This document shows, piece by piece, positions 41,469-49,281 of a DNA stretch of 64,000 nt (positions within the stretch are counted from its first letter, which is position 1; the number at the start of each line of letters is the position of its first letter). The notes beneath the pieces are model-generated. The model saw only the letters and a program-made list of their open reading frames with translations. It was not told the origin of the DNA and ran no database searches. Origin of the DNA: Echinicola rosea (GTDB lineage Bacteria > Bacteroidota > Bacteroidia > Cytophagales > Cyclobacteriaceae); contig NZ_CP040106.1 in the NCBI RefSeq assembly GCF_005281475.1, positions 2,508,501 to 2,572,500 of the forward strand, given 5' to 3'. The position numbers and the translations under genes were made by a program.

Positions 41469-42557
41469 ATGATTTTACAGGACAATGAAGAGCTTGATTT
41501 TAATTATCAAGCGTTAATTATTCCCGCGGATGCTCAAGGAGCTCAAAGGGAGGCCTTGGGACGTTTGTTGGAAGACGAGACAATTGAGAAAATTGATCAG
41601 CTGGATATCCAAGTGTCCGAACTGATCAAAATAGAACATCCTGCCCGGAAGTTTGATGAGGAAGAATTGCTAGATAAAATGGAAGCTTTTTTCAATGAGC
41701 ACCCACGGGACAAATATGGAAATTGGGTTTATTTTCATTGGAGAAGGCAATTAATTCGTATTTTAGCTAAAGAAGATTTTGTAAACCTCCGGACATCCAG
41801 AAACCGGTACAAAATCAAGGATGAAGAACAGCAGCGTCTTTATACTAAAAAGATTGGTGTAATAGGTCTATCTGTTGGGCAAAGTGTAGCCTTGAGCTTG
41901 GCGATGGAGAGGTCTTTTGGAGAGTTGCGTATTGCAGATTTTGATACGCTCGAACTCAGCAATATGAACAGGATACGCACCGGCCTGTATAGTCTGGGGA
42001 TGAAAAAGGTATGGGTAGTGGCCAGGGAAATCGCAGAAATAGATCCATTTCTCAAAGTGACCATTTATGATGAAGGAATCACGGAAGGGAATATTAAAGA
42101 TTTTTTTGAAAGGGACGGGGGGATTGACCTGTTGGTGGAGGAGTGTGATAGCCTGCCGATAAAGATAAAGAGCAGATTGATGGCTAAATCAATGGGGATT
42201 CCTGTTGTTATGGATACTAGTGACAGGGGTATGATGGATATCGAACGTTTTGATATAGAGTCTGAACGACCTATTTTTCATGGCTATCTGGAGAAATTTG
42301 GTGATGAAAAAGAATTGCTTGATATATTAGCGGATAATTATAGGGAAATGTTATTGGCGATTTTGCATTTTGAGCAATTATCTGAAAGATTAAAATATAG
42401 TATGAGCGAAATTGGCAAAACTATTACTACGTGGCCCCAATTGGCTTCTTCCGTAATCATGGGAGGAGCGATGGGAGCACATTATGCTAGAATGATACTT
42501 CTTGGTCAGGATGTTCCTTCAAACCGGTTTTATGTAGATTTAGACGCCATAAATTAG
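41469..42557 (+). CDS. ThiF/HesA-type E1-like protein (Rv1355c-like), 362 aa
   Basis: The central region is an adenylating E1-like Rossmann domain: KIGVIGLSVGQSVALSLAME (residues 128-147; the glycine loop is GLSVGQS), then the diagnostic LRIADFDTLELSNMNRI with the DxDxxxxSNxxR pattern. A cysteine lies in LLVEECDSLPIKIK. No zinc-finger CxxC pairs are present, unlike MoeB or ThiF. The first 120 residues are a helical extension, as in Mycobacterium Rv1355c-like proteins. It probably activates a small protein's C-terminus or another carboxylate, but no ubiquitin-like protein is encoded beside it. Nine bases separate it from the GNAT-like gene. Confidence 0.8.
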   Translation: MILQDNEELDFNYQALIIPADAQGAQREALGRLLEDETIEKIDQLDIQVSELIKIEHPARKFDEEELLDKMEAFFNEHPRDKYGNWVYFHWRRQLIRILAKEDFVNLRTSRNRYKIKDEEQQRLYTKKIGVIGLSVGQSVALSLAMERSFGELRIADFDTLELSNMNRIRTGLYSLGMKKVWVVAREIAEIDPFLKVTIYDEGITEGNIKDFFERDGGIDLLVEECDSLPIKIKSRLMAKSMGIPVVMDTSDRGMMDIERFDIESERPIFHGYLEKFGDEKELLDILADNYREMLLAILHFEQLSERLKYSMSEIGKTITTWPQLASSVIMGGAMGAHYARMILLGQDVPSNRFYVDLDAIN

Positions 42558-42566
42558 TCGATAGAA

Positions 42567-43253
42567 ATGAGGGTAAGGATACGGGCAGTCAGATCTATAT
42601 GCGATACTACTACTACTAATAAATATATTGATGGACATTTTTCGGTGCTGGAGTCATATGGTGTGACCAAAGTCACCTCGGCAGACCGATCATGGGCCGA
42701 AAACCCAAATGTTTACCTATTGGTAGTAGAGTCAGAGGATGGCTCCAAGGTGTATGGTGGAGGTAGGGTACAGATAAAGAGTGGGAACTATAACCTTCCC
42801 TTAGAGCCTGCTATTATCGAAAAAGACACTCGTATCGTGGAATATATGGCTCAGTATGAGGATTTGGAAGTGGCTGAGCTATGTGGTGTGTGGAATTCGA
42901 AAGAGGTCGCAGGCTATGGGATTGGAAGCATTTTTTTGATAAGGGCTGGTGTGGCTGTGGCCTCATTGCTCAATCTGAAATGCCTAATGGGATTTTGTTC
43001 TCCATTTACCTTACAAAATTGCCAAAAACTGGGGTTTGGAATCATAGAAGGCTTAGGTGACAGTGGTACCTTCTTGTATCCAAAAGAGGGGTTGATTGCT
43101 ACCATCTTGGATATAAAAAACCTGAAGGACTTGCCCAATGCTAAAGAGGAAGAAAAAGAAAAGATTTTTTATTTAAAAAATAATCCCGTTCATGCTTCCG
43201 AAGAAACAAGTCCTAAAGGAGACTTTACAATATTATATGATTTGGAGACTTGA
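42567..43253 (+). CDS. GNAT-like acyltransferase, 228 aa
   Basis: The central fold matches N-acyltransferases of the GNAT superfamily: the strand-strand pattern VYLLVVESEDGSKVYGGGRV, then VAELCGVWNSKEVAGYGIGS, which is the acyl-CoA-binding-type strand and loop, then FLIRAGVAVASLLNLKCLMG and NCQKLGFGII, as in GNAT motif B. The C-terminal part is polar and unusual. The substrate is unknown. Its position directly after the ThiF-like gene and seven bases before a histidine kinase gene suggests that the four genes form a functional unit. Start ATG at 42567. Confidence 0.65.
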   Translation: MRVRIRAVRSICDTTTTNKYIDGHFSVLESYGVTKVTSADRSWAENPNVYLLVVESEDGSKVYGGGRVQIKSGNYNLPLEPAIIEKDTRIVEYMAQYEDLEVAELCGVWNSKEVAGYGIGSIFLIRAGVAVASLLNLKCLMGFCSPFTLQNCQKLGFGIIEGLGDSGTFLYPKEGLIATILDIKNLKDLPNAKEEEKEKIFYLKNNPVHASEETSPKGDFTILYDLET

Positions 43254-43260
43254 TAGTGCC

Positions 43261-45399
43261 ATGAAATTACAATTCACAAAAATCGGTTTTGGGAGGAGTT
43301 TCCTACCATTAATGCTAGTAGTCATTGTGTTTTGCAGTTGCTCAGGTCAGGTCGGTCATGAGGAAGTGAGAAACGTTAAAATCAGTCATTATGAGCTGCT
43401 TAATGTAGCGAATGGGGATTTACAAACAGCCGAAACAGAAAAAGATTTTTCTGTAAATGAGGTAGTAAACCTTGGGATACAGTCTGATACGGTTTATGTC
43501 AAGGCCCAAATAGATGTGAGCGAATGGGGATCTGGTGGAGGACCGTATTACCTAGAAGTCAAAAATCCCACTATAAGGTATTTAGAACTTTTTGTGAAGG
43601 ATGTTTCTGGAGCTTATGTCTCAGTGGGCAAGAAGGGGACATTTTTTATGGAGGAGGGATTAAATGGCCACTTAGCGCCTTCGTTTTTGGTTGAAAATAT
43701 CGGGACGGGAGACATTATTTTAAAGCTATATTCCCAAGAGCCAATTTCCTTCGAGGCATCTGTTTACGCAAAAGGTGTTTTCGAAGAAATGGATTCCAGG
43801 CGGATGCTGCTGACTAATATTTACATAGGGATTATGCTAGCGCTGTTTTTGTATAATTTAGTGCTTTATTTTTCAGTTCATGCCCGTGTTTATTTAGTAT
43901 ATTGTTTGTATATCCTTTTTATATCCTTGGCCCAATTATCCCTTGCCGGGTATTCAAAACTTTTTTTGTTTAGCGACAATTTCCGATTTTTTGAAGAGAG
44001 CGCAGTGTTGTTTTCAGGCTTTTCAGGCATATTTGCCGTTACCTTTATCAGGATTTTCCTGAAGACCAAAACAATCATTCCCAAACTCGATAAGGTATTG
44101 TTGGGCATCGGAGTGATTTACGGACTGGTACTTTTTACTCGTGTGTTTTCCTTTGTAGAGCTGAGTTATCGGTTGACAGATCTTGCAGGGATGTTGGTGG
44201 CAGTGTTCTTTTTTCTCTCCGCTATTTTAGCTGCTAGAAGTGGTTACCGGCCAGCATATTATTTCCTGATAGCATGGTCATTTTTCTTGGTAGGTGTGGT
44301 GATCTTTGTGTTGAAAAACCTAGGGTTCGAATTGCTTCAGGATTTGGCAAATTTCCCGATGCTGGTGGGAACCGCCTTGGAAGCGATCTTGCTTTCACTT
44401 GCACTGGCCAATAGGATCAACATTTTAAAAAAGGAAAAGGAACAACAGCAACAGGGGAAATTGGAAGCCTTAAAAGAAAATGAAAGGTTAGTGAGGGAAC
44501 AGAATGTTATTTTGGAGGAAAAAGTTAAATTAAGGACTGAAGAGCTTGAGCAGACATTGAAAAATCTTCAAAATACACAGACGCAGTTGGTTAATCAGGA
44601 GAAAATGGCGTCCTTGGGACAGCTTACAGCGGGGATTGCCCATGAAATCAATAATCCGATAAATTTTGTAAGCTCTAATATTTCCCCATTAAAGCGCGAT
44701 CTTCAGGATGTGTTGGAGGTAATGGAAGAGTACAGGGAAAAGGGAAAAGAAGAGTTTTCAGAAACTACTAAAAAGCAGCTCCATGACCTAGAAGAGGATT
44801 TGGAGTTTTCGTATTTGATAGAGGAGATAGACCTGCTGCTGAAAGGGATGGAGGAAGGAGCCAAGCGTACCGTCGAAATTGTAAAGGGACTAAGGCTGTT
44901 TTCCAGGGTGGATGAGCAGGATGTGAAAAAAGTGGATTTGCACGACGGATTGAATAGTACCTTGATTTTGCTTAACAGTACCATGGGGCGTGTGAAAGTG
45001 GACAAGCACTATGCAGAGATTCCTATGGTGGAATGCTTGGCAGGAAAGATCAACCAAGTGTTTATGAACATCATTAGTAATGCTATTCAAGCACTGCAAG
45101 AGCAAGAAAACAACAGCAATCCGTTGGTAGAAATCACCACTTCTGTTCTAGGAGGAGACAGGGTACGGATAGAAATCAAAGATAATGGTCCTGGTATGCC
45201 TGAGCATGTGAAGGAGCGAATATTCGAACCGTTTTTTACGACGAAGCAAGTTGGGAAGGGGACTGGATTAGGACTGTCCATAGTTTATAAAATTATTGAA
45301 AACCACCAAGGAGCAATGGAGGTGTTCTCTACGGAAGGAGAAGGAACCTCTTTTGTGATTACTTTGCCAATTTATCAAAAAACAGCGCGTAATGAGTAG
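43261..45399 (+). CDS. Sensor histidine kinase with extracellular and 7TM (7TMR-DISM) domains, 712 aa
   Basis: The start at the ATG 43261 gives a signal-like N-terminus ending FCSCSG. A beta-rich extracellular domain (residues 30-190, 7TMR-DISMED type) leads to seven helices (about 195-395, 7TMR-DISM), a coiled coil (about 400-460), a HisKA domain with the phospho-histidine in LTAGIAHEINNPINFVSSNI, and a HATPase with N box QVFMNIISNAIQALQ, G1 IEIKDNGPGMPEHV and G2 GKGTGLGLSIVYKII. It senses an envelope ligand and phosphorylates a receiver, most likely in the adjacent hybrid. The gene overlaps the hybrid gene by eight bases. Confidence 0.9.
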   Translation: MKLQFTKIGFGRSFLPLMLVVIVFCSCSGQVGHEEVRNVKISHYELLNVANGDLQTAETEKDFSVNEVVNLGIQSDTVYVKAQIDVSEWGSGGGPYYLEVKNPTIRYLELFVKDVSGAYVSVGKKGTFFMEEGLNGHLAPSFLVENIGTGDIILKLYSQEPISFEASVYAKGVFEEMDSRRMLLTNIYIGIMLALFLYNLVLYFSVHARVYLVYCLYILFISLAQLSLAGYSKLFLFSDNFRFFEESAVLFSGFSGIFAVTFIRIFLKTKTIIPKLDKVLLGIGVIYGLVLFTRVFSFVELSYRLTDLAGMLVAVFFFLSAILAARSGYRPAYYFLIAWSFFLVGVVIFVLKNLGFELLQDLANFPMLVGTALEAILLSLALANRINILKKEKEQQQQGKLEALKENERLVREQNVILEEKVKLRTEELEQTLKNLQNTQTQLVNQEKMASLGQLTAGIAHEINNPINFVSSNISPLKRDLQDVLEVMEEYREKGKEEFSETTKKQLHDLEEDLEFSYLIEEIDLLLKGMEEGAKRTVEIVKGLRLFSRVDEQDVKKVDLHDGLNSTLILLNSTMGRVKVDKHYAEIPMVECLAGKINQVFMNIISNAIQALQEQENNSNPLVEITTSVLGGDRVRIEIKDNGPGMPEHVKERIFEPFFTTKQVGKGTGLGLSIVYKIIENHQGAMEVFSTEGEGTSFVITLPIYQKTARNE

Positions 45400-46474
45400 T
45401 AAGATAAATGTTTTATATCTAGATGATGAGCATAACAACCTTAATTCTTTCAAAGCAAGCCTAAGAAGGGATTTTAAGATTTTTACTGCCTTGAATGCTG
45501 ATGAAGGCTTGGTGATTGCCCAAAATGAGGATGTTCATGTAGTCATAGCCGATCAGCGGATGCCGGGAATGACCGGCGTGGAGTTTTTTGAAAAATTGGT
45601 TCAGATTAAGCCTGATCCCATTCGTATTTTACTTACCGGTTACTCGGATATTTCGAGTGTCATTGATGCCATTAACAAGGGCGAGGTATATAGGTTCATT
45701 GATAAGCCATGGAATATCGAGCAGATCAAGAATGCTATCACGAATGCCGCTGATATTTATTTTATCCGCCAGGAACTAAAAGAAAAAAATGCTCGTCTGG
45801 AGAAGATGCACTCCGAAATGAACCAGTTTGTCTATAGCCTTTCCCATGAACTGAGAGGTCCCTTGATGAGCATTTCTGGGGTCTCTAAATTGGCCAAGAT
45901 GGAGTGTAATGACCGGACGATCTTGGAATATTTTGAAATGATCGATTCCGCTACAGTCAAGCTGGATGATTTTATTTATAAAATGCTGGATTTTTATCGC
46001 TCTACCAAGATTGATAACGTGGTCACCAATATAAATTTCGAGGAACTTTTGGCCCAGCAATTCGAAGCTTATGAAAACAAGTGGGACCTTACGGGCATAG
46101 AGGTAGAAACCACCATAAATCAAGAGGAAAGATTCCGTTCTGATGAGGCTAAGTTAAGAGTGATTTTCAATAATCTATTTAGCAATGCCTATAAATTTCA
46201 ACAGGAAATCAATCCAGATAAGTACATTAAGATCCGGGTGGATGTGCAGGATAGGAAGGCCGTTATTAAGGTGCAGGACAATGGGATCGGCATAGATGAA
46301 AAATACAAAACGGATGTTTTTGACCTATTCCAGCGTGCTACTCAGAAAAATGTAGGTTCTGGAATTGGCCTTTATATGGTCAAGGAATCAGTAGAACAAC
46401 TAAAAGGAACCATAGAGTTGGACTCAAAGGTAGGGGAAGGGACATTATTTACGATAACCATCCCATACTTATAA
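45392..46474 (+). CDS. Receiver-histidine kinase hybrid protein, 360 aa
   Basis: An N-terminal receiver domain (VLYLDDEHNNLNSFKASLRR; Asp in VVIADQRMPGMTGVEFF; Lys in IDKPWNIEQIK) is followed by a coiled coil, a HisKA with the phospho-histidine in VYSLSHELRGPLMSISGVSK, and a HATPase with N box IFNNLFSNAYKFQQE, G1 KVQDNGIGIDEKYK and G2 GSGIGLYMVKESV. It has no membrane part. Such receiver-first kinases take a phosphate from an upstream kinase and pass the signal on. It is the last gene of the four-gene cluster. The receiver is close to the divergent one at 40748. Confidence 0.9.
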   Translation: MSSKINVLYLDDEHNNLNSFKASLRRDFKIFTALNADEGLVIAQNEDVHVVIADQRMPGMTGVEFFEKLVQIKPDPIRILLTGYSDISSVIDAINKGEVYRFIDKPWNIEQIKNAITNAADIYFIRQELKEKNARLEKMHSEMNQFVYSLSHELRGPLMSISGVSKLAKMECNDRTILEYFEMIDSATVKLDDFIYKMLDFYRSTKIDNVVTNINFEELLAQQFEAYENKWDLTGIEVETTINQEERFRSDEAKLRVIFNNLFSNAYKFQQEINPDKYIKIRVDVQDRKAVIKVQDNGIGIDEKYKTDVFDLFQRATQKNVGSGIGLYMVKESVEQLKGTIELDSKVGEGTLFTITIPYL

Positions 46475-46549
46475 AAAAGAGCCCCCCTGCCGGGACAGAG
46501 GAGCAAAGAAAGTGCTTTTAGAGTCCTGGGTTTCTAAGGCTATTGCCCA

Positions 46550-47269
46550 TTAATCTTCAAAGCTAAAGATTACCTGTACCTCATCAGTAAGCTTCTGCTC
46601 TTCCGGAGAAAAGGAGGGAGCAGCCTCGGCGGCCATGCTTTTATCCATTCTCATGTATTGCATCTGTGAAGGTCGCGGCATGGTGATGGGGGTGTTCGAG
46701 GTGTAGTTGATACTGGTCACGGACAATCCCTGCAAAGACATGGTCTTTGCAATCAGGTCGGCCTTCTCCCTGGCGTCCTGTAGAGCTTGTTCGAGAAGCT
46801 GTTCTTCATATGCTTTTTTCATTTTTTCTGAGATCGAAAAATTGACGTCAAACATGATCTCTTCATTTTCATTAAGAAGTTCCACCACTTTCACCAAGTC
46901 ATCCTGGGGGTTAGGGAGGGTGATCTTCAGGTTTTGGCTTGCGACATAGCCACTGTCTTTACTGGTACCTTTGGTGTAAACTCGGTTGACAGTGACATTG
47001 TAATTACTGGTGGTCAGTTTGTAGCCTTTGGCCTTACTGCTTTTGAGTTGCTTTTCGATGATGCCTGTCTTTTTGTTGAGCATCGCAGAGGCATCAGAAG
47101 CTTTCATGGCTTTGTGTTCAAGACGGACATTGATGAGGGCTTCATCAGGTTTGATGGAGATTTCACTCTTTCCGGTCACCGCTATATGTTGTTTTTCTGA
47201 TTTGGTTTGGGCATTGGCTGTGGTGATTCCTGCCCAGATTACTGCAATAATTAAAAGCGTTTTTTTCAT
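46550..47269 (-). CDS. Secreted SIMPL-domain protein, 239 aa
   Basis: SIMPL (DUF541) proteins are periplasmic, form oligomeric rings in some bacteria, and are linked with oxidative stress. The signal peptide is LLIIAVIWAGITTANAQT (cut near residue 21). The domain opens with HIAVTGKSEISIKPDEALI and holds two helices with QLLEQALQDAREKADLIAK, the conserved RxKA-type segment. A tail rich in Met and Ala follows, then EEQKLTDEVQVIFSFED. Start ATG at 47269. It is divergent from ppa, and transcribed alone. Confidence 0.87.
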   Translation of the reverse strand: MKKTLLIIAVIWAGITTANAQTKSEKQHIAVTGKSEISIKPDEALINVRLEHKAMKASDASAMLNKKTGIIEKQLKSSKAKGYKLTTSNYNVTVNRVYTKGTSKDSGYVASQNLKITLPNPQDDLVKVVELLNENEEIMFDVNFSISEKMKKAYEEQLLEQALQDAREKADLIAKTMSLQGLSVTSINYTSNTPITMPRPSQMQYMRMDKSMAAEAAPSFSPEEQKLTDEVQVIFSFED

Positions 47270-47359
47270 AACTAATAGTCAGTTTTATTACCTATACGAC
47301 AAATCATAAGCCAATATGACAGCGGGGGTAAAAAATATAATAAATTCAGCTTTTTTTGT

Positions 47360-47389
47360 TTTGTTAACTACGTAAATGGCAGTAATTTG
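47360..47389 (+). promoter_or_regulatory. Possible promoter of ppa
   Basis: TTTG at 47360-47363 and TAATTTG at 47383-47389 are 19 bases apart, close to the Bacteroidota consensus but with one base fewer in the -7 element. The -7 lies 44 bases from the start codon. Confidence 0.35.
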
Positions 47390-47433
47390 CCATCCGTAAA
47401 ATTTTACAAATAAAGTAACAAAAGGTTTTTAAT

Positions 47434-47973
47434 ATGATTAATCCATGGCATGATGTCCAAATAGGCGAAGAAGCACCTGAATATGTACAAGGCATCATAG
47501 AAATCCCAAAGGGTAGTAAAGGGAAATATGAACTGGATAAGAAAACCGGCATGCTGATGCTGGATAGGGTGTTGTTTTCCGCTGTTCATTATCCGGCAAA
47601 CTATGGTTTTATACCGCAGACTTTTTGCGAGGATCATGATCCATTGGATATTTTGATCATGTCGCAGATCGATATCCCTTCCATGACGTTGGTAAAAGCA
47701 AAGGTGATCGGTGTAATGAGAATGGTGGATGGTGGAGAAGCTGATGATAAGATCATCGCCGTCGCTGCTGACGATCAATCCGTGAATTATATCAATGACA
47801 TCGATGAGCTCCCTCCTTACTTGATGAAAGAGATCCATCGTTTCTTTGAGGATTACAAAAAACTGGAAAACAAAGAAGTGAAAGTGGAAGATTTCTTAGG
47901 AAAAGAAGATGCCATGAGGATTGTAAATGAGAGTATAGAACTCTACGACAAGAATTTCAGAACAAAAAAATAA
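47434..47973 (+). CDS. ppa: Inorganic pyrophosphatase, 179 aa
   Basis: Family I inorganic pyrophosphatase splits pyrophosphate released by biosynthetic reactions, and so pulls them forward. The family pattern is clear: [20 protein letters not shown], then [20 protein letters not shown] with the conserved Tyr, Asp and Asp of the metal site, [10 protein letters not shown] and [19 protein letters not shown]. Length is as in the family (175-180 aa). Start ATG at 47434. The gene has its own promoter-like region and a terminator right after its stop, so it is expressed as a single gene. Confidence 0.96.
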   Translation: MINPWHDVQIGEEAPEYVQGIIEIPKGSKGKYELDKKTGMLMLDRVLFSAVHYPANYGFIPQTFCEDHDPLDILIMSQIDIPSMTLVKAKVIGVMRMVDGGEADDKIIAVAADDQSVNYINDIDELPPYLMKEIHRFFEDYKKLENKEVKVEDFLGKEDAMRIVNESIELYDKNFRTKK

Positions 47974-47976
47974 ACT

Positions 47977-48004
47977 AAAGCCATCACAAGATGGCTTTTT
48001 TTTT
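47977..48004 (+). terminator. Rho-independent terminator after ppa
   Basis: AAAGCCATC-acaa-GATGGCTTT is a perfect nine-base stem with a four-base loop that continues into a run of about nine T residues. It begins four bases after the stop codon of ppa. Confidence 0.88.
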
Positions 48005-48107
48005 GGGTCTAGTAAGGGCTTCTTTATGTAGGGCCAACTAAAGTTGACTTATATGGTCTGTTGACGTTTTATTTTTTGTATTTTGCGACTTTGTAAATGA
48101 GAACTAC

Positions 48108-49244
48108 ATGTCCAAATTTGATCATATAAGGCCATTTTATGATACTGAAGTGAATCAAGCCATCAGGGGGATAGTCGATGATCCCATGATGAAGGCAGTT
48201 ATGAACTTCACTTTTCCTGAAATGGCGGAAAGCGAATGGAAGCGGCAGCTAAGCAGGACGCATTCTATAAGGGATTTTCAGATTAACTTTATTTATCCGG
48301 CCATAGAAATGGTGCTGAAGCGTAGCTCAGAAGGACTGAGCTATTCAGGTCTGAACCAGCTCGACCAGCATGTGTCTTATTTGTTTATTTCCAATCATCG
48401 GGATATTATACTGGATACGTCTTTATTGAATTATGTCCTTTATAATAATGGATTGATGATGACATCCTCGGCGATAGGGGATAATTTGGTAAAACGGCCA
48501 CTGCTGATGGCGCTTTCCAAACTGACAAGGAATTTTGTGGTTCAGCGTGGACTTTCTCCTCGGGAACTATTGGAGAGTTCCAGGCTGATGTCTGAATATA
48601 TACAAGACTTACTTTTTCATGAAAACCGATCCGTGTGGATAGCCCAAAGAGAGGGCCGTACCAAAGATGGTAACGATGAGACGCAGAAAGGCGTGCTGAA
48701 GATGATTTCAATGGCGCGTGGAGATGTAGGCGAAATGGAGTATTTCAAGAAAGTCCACATTGTGCCGGTGTCCATTTCTTACGAGTACGATCCTACCGAC
48801 GTGCTGAAAATGCCAGAGCTAATGGCCAAATCCCGCTCTGAAGTGTATGTAAAGCATGAAAATGAGGATTTTAATACCATTCTGAACGGGATTATGGGGC
48901 AGAAAAAGCACATCCATGTTCATGTGGATAAGCCATTGGATGATGAGATTGATAAAATCATCAAAACAGAAGAGCCTGCCAACAGGCAGTTTCAGTATTT
49001 GAGTGAAGTGATCGATGAAAGGATCATTGGGAATTATAAATTATGGCCAACAAATTATATCGCGCACGACCTGCTCCATGGAAGCGAGCAATATATAGAA
49101 AAATATAGCCCGGAAGAGCGGGAGCAATTTCAAGAGCGTATGGCGGAGGGGATTGACCTTCAAGATGAAGTGGCGGTCACTAATTTCTTGTCGATGTATG
49201 CCAATCCAGTGACCAATCAGGAGGCGCTGAAAATAAAAGGATAA
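48108..49244 (+). CDS. PlsB/PlsC-like glycerolipid acyltransferase, 378 aa
   Basis: The acyltransferase motifs are visible but shifted: motif I is LFISNHRDIILDTSLLN near residue 95, where the usual HX4D spacing is HX5D, and motif III is WIAQREGRTKDGND, similar to the PlsB FxEGxRS block. Motif II and a PlsB-like proline block (HIVPVSISYEYDP) are also present. No membrane helix is obvious, so the protein may associate peripherally. In Bacteroidota this is a conserved gene annotated as 1-acylglycerol-3-phosphate acyltransferase. The exact acceptor remains unproven. Start ATG at 48108. Confidence 0.75.
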   Translation: MSKFDHIRPFYDTEVNQAIRGIVDDPMMKAVMNFTFPEMAESEWKRQLSRTHSIRDFQINFIYPAIEMVLKRSSEGLSYSGLNQLDQHVSYLFISNHRDIILDTSLLNYVLYNNGLMMTSSAIGDNLVKRPLLMALSKLTRNFVVQRGLSPRELLESSRLMSEYIQDLLFHENRSVWIAQREGRTKDGNDETQKGVLKMISMARGDVGEMEYFKKVHIVPVSISYEYDPTDVLKMPELMAKSRSEVYVKHENEDFNTILNGIMGQKKHIHVHVDKPLDDEIDKIIKTEEPANRQFQYLSEVIDERIIGNYKLWPTNYIAHDLLHGSEQYIEKYSPEEREQFQERMAEGIDLQDEVAVTNFLSMYANPVTNQEALKIKG

Positions 49245-49281
49245 TATTATCTGGCCAGTAAACTTGGTGGAGTAGTTGGAG

